DNA from: Neptuniibacter victor
GTDB taxonomy: Bacteria > Pseudomonadota > Gammaproteobacteria > Pseudomonadales > Balneatricaceae
DNA length: 64,000 nt
Assembly: GCA_027943745.1 (NCBI GenBank)
Contig: AP025763.1
Span: forward strand, 1,612,001-1,676,000
Direction: 5' to 3'
Shown here: piece by piece, positions 53,752 through 62,689 of the stretch
How the letters are laid out: the number at the start of each line of letters is the position of its first letter
Position numbering within the stretch: the stretch's first letter is position 1
The notes under the pieces: model-generated
Told to the model about the DNA's origin: nothing
Database searches by the model: none
The model's input: only the letters and a program-made list of their open reading frames with translations
Made by a program: the position numbers and the translations under genes

Positions 53752-54174
53752 TTACTCTCGATCCCGTTCGAATTGTGTCAGTTCATTCGTTATTTGATAC
53801 CAATCTGCTTTAGATTGGCAATGAATGTGGGCGTCAGGTCTTTCCAAGATAGGTGTATCTAGGGTCGCTAGTGAAAACTCGACTGTGCTGCCTGCATTTG
53901 TTGAAGATGCAAATGTTAGGCTTGATCCGCACTGAGAACAAAACTGCCGTGTTGTACCATTCTCAGCCGTAAAGCTCTTGAGATAAGATTGCCCCTGTAA
54001 CCAAGTAAAATTTTCAGTTAGCGCTTCGCCAAACGTAGAAAATGCAGCACCATGGAACTTTCGACACATAGAGCAATGGCAGTGGGCCATATTGGGTTCT
54101 AGCTTGGTCACTTGGTATTTAATTGCACCGCAAAGACAGCTACCTTTAAGGTGAGCATTTGTTTTATCTTGCAT
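53752..54174 (-). CDS. GFA/CENP-V family zinc protein
   Basis: 140 residues. Zinc-ligand cysteines appear in CLCGAIKY, HCHCSMCRKFHGAAF and FCSQCGSSLTF. The family includes glutathione-dependent formaldehyde-activating enzyme, but most members have no proven activity. Same direction as the Lrp gene 17 bp upstream, so the two may be co-transcribed. Confidence 0.92.
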   Translation of the reverse strand: MQDKTNAHLKGSCLCGAIKYQVTKLEPNMAHCHCSMCRKFHGAAFSTFGEALTENFTWLQGQSYLKSFTAENGTTRQFCSQCGSSLTFASSTNAGSTVEFSLATLDTPILERPDAHIHCQSKADWYQITNELTQFERDRE

Positions 54175-54191
54175 AACGGTCCTTTATTAAA

Positions 54192-54674
54192 TTAATTGAT
54201 ATGCGATAACGGTAGTTCTGTTCTACTTAACACTTGGCGCATCACAAAGCTTGTTCTTATACTCGATACCCCTTCGATCTGGTTTAACTCTTTAAGCAGA
54301 AATTTTTCATAATACGACATGTCAGGCATCAGTACTTTTAATAAGTAGTCTGCATCGCTTCCCGTAATGAGGGAGCATTCTTGTACCTCACTATAAGTGA
54401 TAATATGCCTTTCGAAATTTTCTAGTGTTTTTGTAAATTGTTTCTCTAAGCTGACATGGATGTAAACGGTTAATGGCAAACCTAAAGCATCTTTATTTAG
54501 TAGTGTAACTTGCTTGTCGATAATGCCAGCATCTTCTAAGTGTTTTACGCGCCGGGAACAGGGTGAAGGTGATAGATTAATTTTTTCAGCTAACTCTAAA
54601 TTACTAATGCTCCCGTTCTGCTGAATCTCTTCAAGAATTTTACGATCAATACGATCAAGTTTTTTTGTTGGCAT
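54192..54674 (-). CDS. Lrp/AsnC regulator, MdeR-like
   Basis: 160 residues. N-terminal helix-turn-helix (LAEKINLSPSPCSRRVKHLE at about 24-43), then an AsnC ligand-binding domain ending in SSIRTSFVMRQVL. It is divergent from the methionine gamma-lyase gene, as MdeR is from mdeA in Pseudomonas putida, so methionine-responsive activation is likely (inference). Confidence 0.92.
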   Translation of the reverse strand: MPTKKLDRIDRKILEEIQQNGSISNLELAEKINLSPSPCSRRVKHLEDAGIIDKQVTLLNKDALGLPLTVYIHVSLEKQFTKTLENFERHIITYSEVQECSLITGSDADYLLKVLMPDMSYYEKFLLKELNQIEGVSSIRTSFVMRQVLSRTELPLSHIN

Positions 54675-54862
54675 AATTCACTAATAAATCAGTTTAAATT
54701 AATGAGTTGTGCTAATTTAGTTTTTTTTAGGGTCTAAAATGGACTAAAAAAGCGCTTGGTTTTAACTATTCTAACCACTTAATTTTTTTGTTTTCAATCG
54801 TTAATTGTCACGGTTCTCTGAGATGAATCGATTGGATTAGATATGATTTTGTGGAGAAAATA

Positions 54863-56056
54863 ATGAAAAGCAATTCTTTGTCCTTTGCCACGCGAGCTAT
54901 CCATTCAGGTTATGAGCCCTCCGAACACGAAGGAGCACTTAATCCGCCGGTCTATATGACCTCGACTTTTTGCTTTGACAATGTTGAGCAGGGTGCAGCG
55001 AGATTTGCGGGAGAAGAACCAGGGCATTTCTACAGTCGTATTTCTAATCCCACACAAGCATTGCTAGAGACTCGCTTGGCTGATCTGGAGGAGGCCGAGG
55101 CAGGTTTAGTTACAGCTTCGGGGATGGGGGCAATAACCGCAACAATGTGGACCTTATTGTCACCTGGGGACAGAGTTATTGCAGACAAAACGCTTTATGG
55201 CTGTACGTTTGCTTATCTTCAGCATGGTCTCAGAAAATTTGGCATTGATGTCGTATTTGTAGATTTTACCGACCTATCAGACGTCGATAATGCGTTATCT
55301 GAAAATGCAAAAGTGGTTTATTTTGAGAGCCCGGCTAATCCAAATATGAGATTGATTGATATTGCAGCAGTAGCCGAGCGAGTGCACGCCTATGACAAAG
55401 AGATAAAAGTCATCGTAGATAATACATATTGCACGCCCGTTTTGCAGCGCCCACTATCGTTAGGAGCTGATCTTGTGGTTCACTCAGCCACAAAGTATTT
55501 AGGAGGTCATGGGGATTTAATAGCGGGTGCTGTGCTTGGGCAGAAGAGTCTTGTGGATAGAATTCGAATCGAAGGTTTAAAGGATATGACAGGTGCTGTT
55601 GTGGCGCCATTGACCGCGTTTTTAGTCTTAAGAGGATTGAAAACTTTAGAACTGAGAATGAAACAACACAGTCTTGCAGCATATGAGATTGCCCATAGAT
55701 TAGAGCAGCATTGTGCAGTGGAGTCGGTTTACTACCCCGGCCTTAAGAGTAATGAATTCTATGAGTTGGCCAGTCGTCAAATGAGTGGATATGGCGGAAT
55801 GATCGCTTTTGAACTGAAAGGCGGTTTCGACTCTGCAGTAAAGTTTATGAACAGATTGGATATGATAAAGCGTGCGGTTAGTTTGGGCGATGCAGAAACC
55901 TTATGTCAGCACCCTGCGAGCATGACGCATGCTACATACTCTAATGAAGAGCGATCAAAACATGGTATTAGTGAGGGGTTGGTAAGAATTTCAGTTGGAC
56001 TTGAATCCATTGAAGATATCTATACGGATCTGGTCCAAGCCCTACAGTGTAGTTAA
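54863..56056 (+). CDS. mdeA: Methionine gamma-lyase
   Basis: PLP enzyme splitting L-methionine to methanethiol, ammonia and 2-oxobutyrate. Start set at ATG 54863 (GGAGA 5 nt before). Length 397. TLYGCTFAYLQHG places the lyase-specific Cys at 114 beside Tyr112; the PLP Lys is residue 211 in HSATKYLGGHGD. YFESPANPNMR and VDNTYCTPVLQRPLSLGADL are close to the P. putida enzyme. The Cys separates it from cystathionine gamma-synthases, which have Gly here, as in the gene at 57881. Confidence 0.93.
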   Translation: MKSNSLSFATRAIHSGYEPSEHEGALNPPVYMTSTFCFDNVEQGAARFAGEEPGHFYSRISNPTQALLETRLADLEEAEAGLVTASGMGAITATMWTLLSPGDRVIADKTLYGCTFAYLQHGLRKFGIDVVFVDFTDLSDVDNALSENAKVVYFESPANPNMRLIDIAAVAERVHAYDKEIKVIVDNTYCTPVLQRPLSLGADLVVHSATKYLGGHGDLIAGAVLGQKSLVDRIRIEGLKDMTGAVVAPLTAFLVLRGLKTLELRMKQHSLAAYEIAHRLEQHCAVESVYYPGLKSNEFYELASRQMSGYGGMIAFELKGGFDSAVKFMNRLDMIKRAVSLGDAETLCQHPASMTHATYSNEERSKHGISEGLVRISVGLESIEDIYTDLVQALQCS

Positions 56057-56070
56057 GGTATATCTGTGAA

Positions 56071-56096
56071 ATACCGGCCTTTTTTGGGGCCGGTAT
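56071..56096. terminator. Hairpin between mdeA and the TyrR-like gene
   Basis: ATACCGGCC (56071-56079) and GGCCGGTAT (56088-56096) form a 9-bp stem between convergent genes; the T-run lies within the loop. Confidence 0.7.
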
Positions 56097-56099
56097 CTA

Positions 56100-57629
56100 T
56101 TAAGAGGGGATGCCGTATTTTCTTAATTTAAGGGCGATTGTATTATGCGAAACCGCTAACCGTTCGGCTAGCTTTCTTGACGATGGATACTGTGGATACA
56201 GATCGGCCAGAAGGTTTTTTTCAAAGTTGGTTTGCGCCTCATTCCATGTTTCAAATCTGTTTAGCGTCGTTGTTGTCTCGTGATTTTCAATCGTCGAGTT
56301 GAGAGGAATGTGTTGCGTATCCAATATGTCATCATCTGACATTGCCACCGTTCTAAATAGGATATTTTGAAGCTCGCGAATATTACCCGGCCAGTGGTAA
56401 CTCATTAAGATGTCCATTGCGGCTTCTGATAATTGAGGAACAGATCTGTTTGTTTGTTCAGAGGCGCGGACAATGAAATGTTTACATAAAGCGGGTATAT
56501 CTGAGCGTCTATCTCTAAGGGGAGGGACTTGTAGGTTTAGAACGTTTAAGCGGTAGAAAAGGTCATCTCGAAATGATTTATCATCAGCCATTGCAAGTAG
56601 GTCACGATGAGTGGCGCTAATCACTCTGACATTAACTGAGATCTCTTTCTCACCGCCAATTCTACGAAATGAATATTCCTGTAAAAAGCGTAGAAGCTTA
56701 GCTTGTAAGTAAGGGGACATCTCTCCTATCTCGTCCAAAAAAATTGATCCGCCATCAGCTAGTTCAAATAATCCAGGTTTGCCATTCTTCTGGGCACCGG
56801 AGAAAGCGCCAGAGGCGTAGCCGAATAATTCACTTTCCAGCAGGTTTTCTGGTAACGCGGCACAGTTGATCGCCATAAAGGGTGATTCTGCTCGGCTTCC
56901 ATGTTCATGAAGCATATGGGCAAGAAGCTCTTTACCTGTTCCTGTTTCCCCTTGGATTAAAACGGGCATATCTAATTGGGAGAAACGTTGTGTGTTTTTT
57001 ATCAGCTCTTGAGTTGTTTTGGAGGAGCCTATGAGAGATATCGTGTTATCGCTGGGGGTATGGGTGACGGCGGAAATTTGTTGTCCCAGTCGTCTTAAGC
57101 TCTGTAATTGTAATACCGCGCCGGATACTGATTGTTTCCCTTTGTTGTATGAGAAAACCGGTGTTATATCCACCAAGAATGATTGTCCGGCGCAATTAAG
57201 ATCTATTGTAGTAGGGCTGGTAGGTAATAGTGCATCGAGCGGCCGATCAATATAATCACTAAATGCTAAGTTTGCTAAATTGTCCTTGTCTGTATTAAGC
57301 AGAGCCGCGGCTGCACTATTAGCAAGTAGTACTTTCCCCTCTAAGTTGATATCTAGAATAGGGTCTTGCAGCATAGATAAAACGGCATCAAGATGCTGGC
57401 TTCGCCTTTCTCCCGGAAGAAGATCAACTTCGAACACCCCGGTAATATTTTCTATCCCTTCAAGCTCCCTTGCTATTTCAACAGTCGAAATGTTTTCGTC
57501 GAACTGTACTAGGGTGTGATAGAGATGCATTTCGACGGCAACGAGATTCCAATTTTTTTGAGCAAAAACGGATAGTATCTCCTGGGTGATGCCGACCCTG
57601 TCTTTATTCGAGCGAATATCGAATCTCAT
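56100..57629 (-). CDS. TyrR-like enhancer-binding regulator
   Basis: 509 residues. Order: ACT domain (about 1-75; KDRVGITQEILSVFAQKNWN), PAS (about 80-190), AAA+ (about 205-435; Walker A GETGTGKE, Walker B GGSIFLDEIGEM), then a C-terminal helix-turn-helix with SRKLAERLAVSHNTIALKL. This is the TyrR/PhhR plan. The sigma-54 contact motif GAFTGA is GAFSGA, so sigma-54 use is uncertain. It is divergent from the second PLP gene and has a TyrR-type box between, so it likely regulates that operon in response to an amino acid. Confidence 0.92.
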   Translation of the reverse strand: MRFDIRSNKDRVGITQEILSVFAQKNWNLVAVEMHLYHTLVQFDENISTVEIARELEGIENITGVFEVDLLPGERRSQHLDAVLSMLQDPILDINLEGKVLLANSAAAALLNTDKDNLANLAFSDYIDRPLDALLPTSPTTIDLNCAGQSFLVDITPVFSYNKGKQSVSGAVLQLQSLRRLGQQISAVTHTPSDNTISLIGSSKTTQELIKNTQRFSQLDMPVLIQGETGTGKELLAHMLHEHGSRAESPFMAINCAALPENLLESELFGYASGAFSGAQKNGKPGLFELADGGSIFLDEIGEMSPYLQAKLLRFLQEYSFRRIGGEKEISVNVRVISATHRDLLAMADDKSFRDDLFYRLNVLNLQVPPLRDRRSDIPALCKHFIVRASEQTNRSVPQLSEAAMDILMSYHWPGNIRELQNILFRTVAMSDDDILDTQHIPLNSTIENHETTTTLNRFETWNEAQTNFEKNLLADLYPQYPSSRKLAERLAVSHNTIALKLRKYGIPS

Positions 57630-57658
57630 TGTAAAGCCCTGTCATAAAACAATTACAT

Positions 57659-57676
57659 TGTACTATATATATTACA
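57659..57676. promoter_or_regulatory. TyrR-type box
   Basis: TGTACT-N6-ATTACA (57659-57676) keeps the invariant G and C fourteen bases apart and the TGTA / TACA ends of the TGTAAA-N6-TTTACA consensus. It lies 29 bp before the TyrR-like start and about 200 bp before the PLP gene. Confidence 0.55.
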
Positions 57677-57880
57677 TGCCTGGTTGCATACCCGCAGTTA
57701 TGGGGTTTATGGAACAAATGTAATGATGTTAGTTGTTTTTTTTGTAATAAAAATATGACGATTTTTTATGAGCCTTTCTCTTTTTTTATATTAACTTATT
57801 GATTTTTAACAATTAATTCATAGTTGGTCCCTTGTTTGCTATTAGTACTTGCAATGAACTTCAATATTCAGGGCAAAAGA

Positions 57881-59182
57881 ATGGCAAAAGATATCGAAAA
57901 TATTAAAGGGGATGCGAAAGGCATTAGTGCTCTTGCAGGTAGGCCAAAGTGGGTATCGGGCCTAACTCGTTCAAGAAACGCTGGCCCGTCACAGATCCAT
58001 AAAGATTGGTCTGGTTGCGGGTTTTCAACCTCAGCTGTTCATGCTGGAACTCTAGATGATCAGGCCTCTGGCGCTGTTGGTACGCCGATCTATCAAGGCT
58101 CAACTTTCCTATTGGGTGATGAGCAGTACCAATCAGTAGAAGAGGGATTTGCTCGAGACCGATTTATTTATACTCGTTATGGCAATCCGAACCAATGGGC
58201 GCTTCAGACAAAGCTTGCCGCATTAGAAGGCGCTGAATCAGCCCTTGTCTTCAGTTCTGGTATGGCAGCCATAACCGCATCTGTTATGGCCTTGGTTGAT
58301 AAAGGGGCGCATGTGGTCGCTTCGAACGAACTTTATGGTGGAACATACAATCTGTTTAACCAAGAGTTCCCGACATTGGGAATGAGTGTCAGTTATGTCG
58401 ATCCAAGAGATTTTGATGCTATTGAAGCTGCTATCCAGCCAAATACACAGATTCTGTATTTTGAGGCGCTTACAAACCCCTTGTTAAAGCTGGTGGATGT
58501 TGCGCGTTTATCTCAAATTGCAAAAAAACATGAGTTACGTTTGGTTATTGATGGGACCTTTCTTACGCCGATTAGTTGTCGGATGATAGAGATGGGGGCG
58601 GACATTGTTATTCATTCTGCTTCTAAATACCTAAATGGCCATAGCGACCTAATTGCAGGCGCTGTGATGGGAAGTCGCAAGCTAGTAGATATGATTTGGC
58701 CTCGCCTGTTGTCATATGGTGGCTGCCTTGACCCGCACGCCTGTTTCTTATTCGAGCGAGGTTTAAAAACGTTAGCCATTCGTATGGCCGCGCATGAGCA
58801 GTCAGCTCTTGAACTCGCGAATTATCTTGAGCAACACCCTTCTATTAAACGTGTCTTTTATCCGCTTTTAGATAGCCATCCTGATAATGATTTAGCTAAG
58901 AGCGTTCTAAAAAATGGTGGTGGCATGGTTACTTTCGAAGTTAAAGGAGGTGACTCAGCAGCACTAAGCTTATTGAAAAAATTATCTATCCCTAAACAAG
59001 CAACCAGTTTGGGTGGTGTGGAATCGTTAGTTAGTTTGCCTTTCAACACTTCTCATGCGGGATTTACTGCAAAACAGCGCCTTGAAATGGGGATTAATGC
59101 TGGGTGTGTACGTTTATCTGTCGGCATTGAGGATGCAGGGGATCTCATTAACGATTTTGAACAGGCATTAGCTGAAATTTAA
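57881..59182 (+). CDS. Cys/Met-metabolism PLP enzyme (cystathionine gamma-synthase type)
   Basis: Start set at ATG 57881; the frame extends upstream. 433 residues, about 40 longer at the N-terminus than usual, with a charged, Gly-rich leader before FSTSAVHAG. PLP Lys in HSASKYLNGHSDLIAG, RYGNPNQWALQTKL and ELYGGTYNLF are seen; Gly replaces the lyase Cys, so it is not a second typical methionine gamma-lyase. It is probably a gamma-synthase or beta-lyase for sulfur amino acids. First of a run of five plus-strand genes for sulfur amino-acid use. Confidence 0.9.
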   Translation: MAKDIENIKGDAKGISALAGRPKWVSGLTRSRNAGPSQIHKDWSGCGFSTSAVHAGTLDDQASGAVGTPIYQGSTFLLGDEQYQSVEEGFARDRFIYTRYGNPNQWALQTKLAALEGAESALVFSSGMAAITASVMALVDKGAHVVASNELYGGTYNLFNQEFPTLGMSVSYVDPRDFDAIEAAIQPNTQILYFEALTNPLLKLVDVARLSQIAKKHELRLVIDGTFLTPISCRMIEMGADIVIHSASKYLNGHSDLIAGAVMGSRKLVDMIWPRLLSYGGCLDPHACFLFERGLKTLAIRMAAHEQSALELANYLEQHPSIKRVFYPLLDSHPDNDLAKSVLKNGGGMVTFEVKGGDSAALSLLKKLSIPKQATSLGGVESLVSLPFNTSHAGFTAKQRLEMGINAGCVRLSVGIEDAGDLINDFEQALAEI

Positions 59183-59194
59183 TAGGAGATAAAA

Positions 59195-59737
59195 ATGCGT
59201 AATGGTATTGCGGTTTCTGCGCTGAGTGAATACGTCAACGAAGTCAAAAATGATCCAGAGCAAGGTATCGCGAAGTACGGTGTAGAGCTTAACTGGCAGA
59301 GTGGTACACGATCGAAAGTAAAAGCGCTGCCTATGAGTGTAGGCCCTTATAAGGTAAGTCGTGATTTTACTTGGGAAATTGATGAGCCTCGTCAGCTATT
59401 GGGTTGTAATCACGCGCCAAATCCACAGGAGTATCTTCTGTCGGGTGTAGGGGCTTGTATCCTAGTCGGCTTCGCCGTAGGTGCTTCTGTTATGGAGGTT
59501 CAGCTTGAAACCTTAAGAGTCACTATTAAGGGGGAGCTTAATCTGTCCGGGTTCTTGGATGTAGATCCTAATGCTTCAGTTCCTTTTACTGAGATTAAAT
59601 ATGAAATCGAAGTTGCTGGCGACGGTACAGACGAACAGTTTGAGATGTTGCGTCAGACTGCATTAAAGCAGAGCCCAAATGCGATGACGATCATGAAGGG
59701 TGCTGATGTTAACGGAGATTTGAAAATCAACCGTTAA
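59195..59737 (+). CDS. OsmC-family protein lacking the second cysteine
   Basis: 180 residues. NPQEYLLSGVGACILVGFAVGA places the first redox Cys at 88, as in OsmC/Ohr. The second Cys region reads KQSPNAMTI, with Ser where family enzymes have Cys-Pro. It could reduce peroxides by a one-Cys route or bind a sulfur compound such as methanethiol products; the latter is only contextual. 12 bp after the PLP gene; RBS AGGAG. Confidence 0.88.
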   Translation: MRNGIAVSALSEYVNEVKNDPEQGIAKYGVELNWQSGTRSKVKALPMSVGPYKVSRDFTWEIDEPRQLLGCNHAPNPQEYLLSGVGACILVGFAVGASVMEVQLETLRVTIKGELNLSGFLDVDPNASVPFTEIKYEIEVAGDGTDEQFEMLRQTALKQSPNAMTIMKGADVNGDLKINR

Positions 59738-59821
59738 ATATTAAGGCGCAGACGTTGTGTTGCGCCTTATTAATAAATAATTAATTCGTAATTAAATTAT
59801 AAATATAAAAGGCAATCTACG

Positions 59822-60637
59822 ATGAAATATATAAATAAAAGTATTGTTCTATTTTTAACCTTTGTGGCAAGCATGTCAGTGTATGCAGGTTCATCAAAAC
59901 TATGGGATGAATCAACATTAAATAAAGTTATTACAAATAATGAACTAAGGGTTTGTTTTGAAGCTGGCTATATGCCTTTTGAAATGAAGGCAAAAAATGG
60001 TGACTATATGGGTTTTGATATCGATATAGCTAAACATCTTGCTAAATCAATGGGTGTTAAACATACTCCAGTTAATACAGCTTGGGATGGTATTATTCCT
60101 GCGTTATTAACGGATAAATGCGATATTTTAATAGGCGGGATGACGATTACATCACAGCGTAATTTAAAAGTTAATTTCGCTGATACTTATATCGTTGTTG
60201 GCCAGTCATTACTTATAAAACCTTCATTAGCTGGTGTTATTAACAGCTATAAAGACCTGAATGATCCAAAATACACCGTTGCAGCTAAACTAGGTACGAC
60301 GGGTGAAATATCAGCTAAAAAATTGATCCCTAAAGCGACTATCCAATTATTTGAATCCGAAGCAGAAGGTGCTTTAGAAGTCGCAAATGGTAATGCAGAT
60401 GCGCTGGTATATGATTTTCCATCAAATGCTATTTTCTCATCTCAAAATAAAGATCGTGTAGTGCACCTTGATAAAGCATTTACTTATGAGCCTCTTGGCT
60501 GGGCTATTCGCAAAGGCGATCCTGATTTCCTTAATTATCTAAATACCTACCTTCGCCAAATTAAAGGAGATGGTACTTACGAGCGTATCTATAACAAATG
60601 GTTTAACGACGATTCTTGGTTAAAGAAAGTTCAATAA
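59822..60637 (+). CDS. Periplasmic amino-acid-binding protein of the sulfur locus
   Basis: 271 residues, signal peptide of about 22 (ending VYAG). Family 3 binding fold: ELRVCFEAGYMPFEMKAKNG, DIDIAKHLAKSMGVKH, then LIGGMTITSQRNLKVNF. The first gene of a binding protein-permease-ATPase set. The likely ligand, from context, is methionine, cysteine or a related compound. Confidence 0.92.
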   Translation: MKYINKSIVLFLTFVASMSVYAGSSKLWDESTLNKVITNNELRVCFEAGYMPFEMKAKNGDYMGFDIDIAKHLAKSMGVKHTPVNTAWDGIIPALLTDKCDILIGGMTITSQRNLKVNFADTYIVVGQSLLIKPSLAGVINSYKDLNDPKYTVAAKLGTTGEISAKKLIPKATIQLFESEAEGALEVANGNADALVYDFPSNAIFSSQNKDRVVHLDKAFTYEPLGWAIRKGDPDFLNYLNTYLRQIKGDGTYERIYNKWFNDDSWLKKVQ

Positions 60638-60664
60638 TCTAACGTTACCAAAGGTTAAGTAAAG

Positions 60665-61615
60665 ATGGAAAAAACGCCGAATAAGCTGTTTTGGCATGGT
60701 GCTTTATTGGCAGTTCTATTGAGTATTGCCTATTCAATTGTACTGGCTAGTCAAAGCATCGAATATACCTGGCGGTGGGAGCGTATTGTTCCTTACCTTA
60801 TAAATACTGAGCCTAAGGCTGAGTACGCGCCATTTGACGGGGTAGCTACCCTCTCAGCTGATAGCTCTACGGTTATCGTTGAACCTGAGAATGGGGATAT
60901 GCCCCAATCGTATGATTCATTTACAGAAATTATGGTCGGAGATGGCGACCTGGTTTTTGAAGGTGATGTGATTGGCTCTAAGTCTGATTGGCGCCTCGGT
61001 CCTATATTAAACGGTTTGATCGTAACATTGCAGATCTCTTTAGTATCGCTGGTATTTGCTGTGCTAATTGGTTTGTTTGTTGGGCTCGCTAGGATCTCTT
61101 CGAATCCGCTACTTAAGCACTTGTCCTTGCTATATGTTGAAGTGATTCGGGGAACTCCTCTACTTGTTCAAATATTCATTTTCTATTTCTTTATTGGAAC
61201 TGTCTTAGACCTTGATCGCTTTACCGCAGGGGCTGCAGCGCTTTCCGTTTTCGCTGCTGCTTATGTGGCTGAGATCATTCGCTCGGGTATTCAATCTATA
61301 CCCGCCGGACAGATGGAAGCTGCTAGAAGTTTAGGAATGAATTATGTGCAGGCGATGGTTTATATCATTTTGCCCCAAGCCTTTAAAAGAACACTGCCTC
61401 CTATGGCGGGCCAATTCATTAATTTGATTAAAGACTCTTCATTGGTTTCGGTTATTTCAATCACTGATTTAACGAAAGCCGGCAGGGAAGTTGTAAGCGG
61501 TACTTTTGCACCATTTGAAGTTTGGTTCACGGTAGCTCTGCTGTATCTCGTTTTAACCGGCGCGCTTTCTTGGCTTGTGAAATTATTGGAAAGAAGGATG
61601 GCAAGTAGTGATTAA
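60665..61615 (+). CDS. Polar amino-acid ABC permease with a periplasmic insert
   Basis: 316 residues. Helix 1 at about 10-30, then about 85 residues outside the membrane (32-115) including [19 protein letters not shown], which resembles a lipoyl/HlyD-type fold. The core permease follows with [16 protein letters not shown], the EAA loop [19 protein letters not shown] and [14 protein letters not shown]. The insert is longer than in typical His/Gln permeases. Confidence 0.93.
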   Translation: MEKTPNKLFWHGALLAVLLSIAYSIVLASQSIEYTWRWERIVPYLINTEPKAEYAPFDGVATLSADSSTVIVEPENGDMPQSYDSFTEIMVGDGDLVFEGDVIGSKSDWRLGPILNGLIVTLQISLVSLVFAVLIGLFVGLARISSNPLLKHLSLLYVEVIRGTPLLVQIFIFYFFIGTVLDLDRFTAGAAALSVFAAAYVAEIIRSGIQSIPAGQMEAARSLGMNYVQAMVYIILPQAFKRTLPPMAGQFINLIKDSSLVSVISITDLTKAGREVVSGTFAPFEVWFTVALLYLVLTGALSWLVKLLERRMASSD

Positions 61616-61634
61616 AGAATATCAAGGTAATGAC

Positions 61635-62360
61635 ATGATCGTTGCTGAAAATGTCGATAAATACTATCCCAATGGTTGTCATGCACTCAAGACCGTGTCG
61701 GCAACGATTCATCGGGCAGAGGTTGTGGTTGTCGTTGGTCCTTCTGGATCTGGGAAATCAACGTTTCTAAGAACGCTCAATCAGTTGGAAACCGTGAGTT
61801 CAGGGAATATTACGATCGATGGAACGCCGATGTATGCGAAGGAAACTGATATTAATCAGCTTCGTGAAGAGGTCGGTATGGTATTTCAAGGCTTCAACCT
61901 CTTTCCACATATGAGTGTGTTAGAAAATGTAATGTTAGCACCGTTGAAAGTTTCTAAGCGAACTAAGCGTGAAGTTGAAGATCATGCTAGGGCATTACTG
62001 AAAAAGGTGGGATTGGAGTCTCGGATTGAGAATTTCCCCTCGCAACTCTCAGGAGGACAGATGCAGCGAGTAGCGATTGCTAGAGCGTTAGCTATGAAGC
62101 CAAACATCATGTTATTCGATGAGCCAACGTCTGCGTTGGATCCAGAGATGGTGGGTGAGGTTCTCGATGTCATGAAAAGCTTAGCGAATGACGGCATGAC
62201 GATGGTGGTTGTGACGCATGAGATGGGTTTCGCACGAGAAGTTGCTGATCGAGTCCTCTTTATGGAAGAAGGGGAGCTACTGGTTAACGAGAAACCTGAT
62301 GTGTTCTTTGATAATCCACCGCACCCGCGTTTAGAAAAGTTTCTTTCGCAAGTTCTCTGA
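61635..62360 (+). CDS. Polar amino-acid ABC transporter ATPase
   Basis: Start set at ATG 61635 (AAGGT 8 nt before); GTG 61608, overlapping the permease stop, is an alternative. Walker [11 protein letters not shown]-loop [10 protein letters not shown], signature [15 protein letters not shown], Walker [12 protein letters not shown] and H-loop VTHEMGF are intact. It powers the transporter formed by the two preceding genes. Confidence 0.96.
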   Translation: MIVAENVDKYYPNGCHALKTVSATIHRAEVVVVVGPSGSGKSTFLRTLNQLETVSSGNITIDGTPMYAKETDINQLREEVGMVFQGFNLFPHMSVLENVMLAPLKVSKRTKREVEDHARALLKKVGLESRIENFPSQLSGGQMQRVAIARALAMKPNIMLFDEPTSALDPEMVGEVLDVMKSLANDGMTMVVVTHEMGFAREVADRVLFMEEGELLVNEKPDVFFDNPPHPRLEKFLSQVL

Positions 62361-62689
62361 GACAAAGCGTCGTATGGTTATTCCATCGAATTGGGTTGTT
62401 TGGATGTTTAATGTTTGATTTTTTGACCACTAAGGGTGAGTGCTGCCATTACTTTATGAAATATTGGCATGACTCACCCTGTGAGGAAAAGAATTGAAGT
62501 TTTTTTAGAATCTCTGACTAAACAGTTACTGATACCTTATCTCTTCAACGCTATTTTGGATCACCCATGTCCACGTAGTGGCTTCAATTCATAAGATTGG
62601 TGCAGCTTGTCCCCACAAAGGACGACTTTTTATGGGGTTCTAAAAGAGCCCCCTTTTTTAATTACTGTTTAGTCCTTCGGAATAATGCT
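62361..62689 (+). promoter_or_regulatory. Leader region of the E1 gene with hairpin and attenuator-like terminator
   Basis: A strong hairpin (AGGGTGAGT 62433-62441 with ACTCACCCT 62472-62480, inner TGCCA / TGGCA) may end the ABC operon; seven T's lie 20 nt downstream. A second terminator (GGGGTTCT 62634-62641 with AGAGCCCC 62645-62652, then T6) ends 31 nt before the next start, too close to hold a promoter. CCCCA at 62611-62615 can pair with TGGGG at 62633-62637 instead, so an antiterminator form exists. Confidence 0.6.

Noticed and set aside
54863-59182. Two PLP genes considered as a simple tandem duplication
   Set aside because: They differ at the diagnostic Cys/Gly position and in N-terminal length, and are separated by a regulator on the other strand; they are family members, not recent copies.
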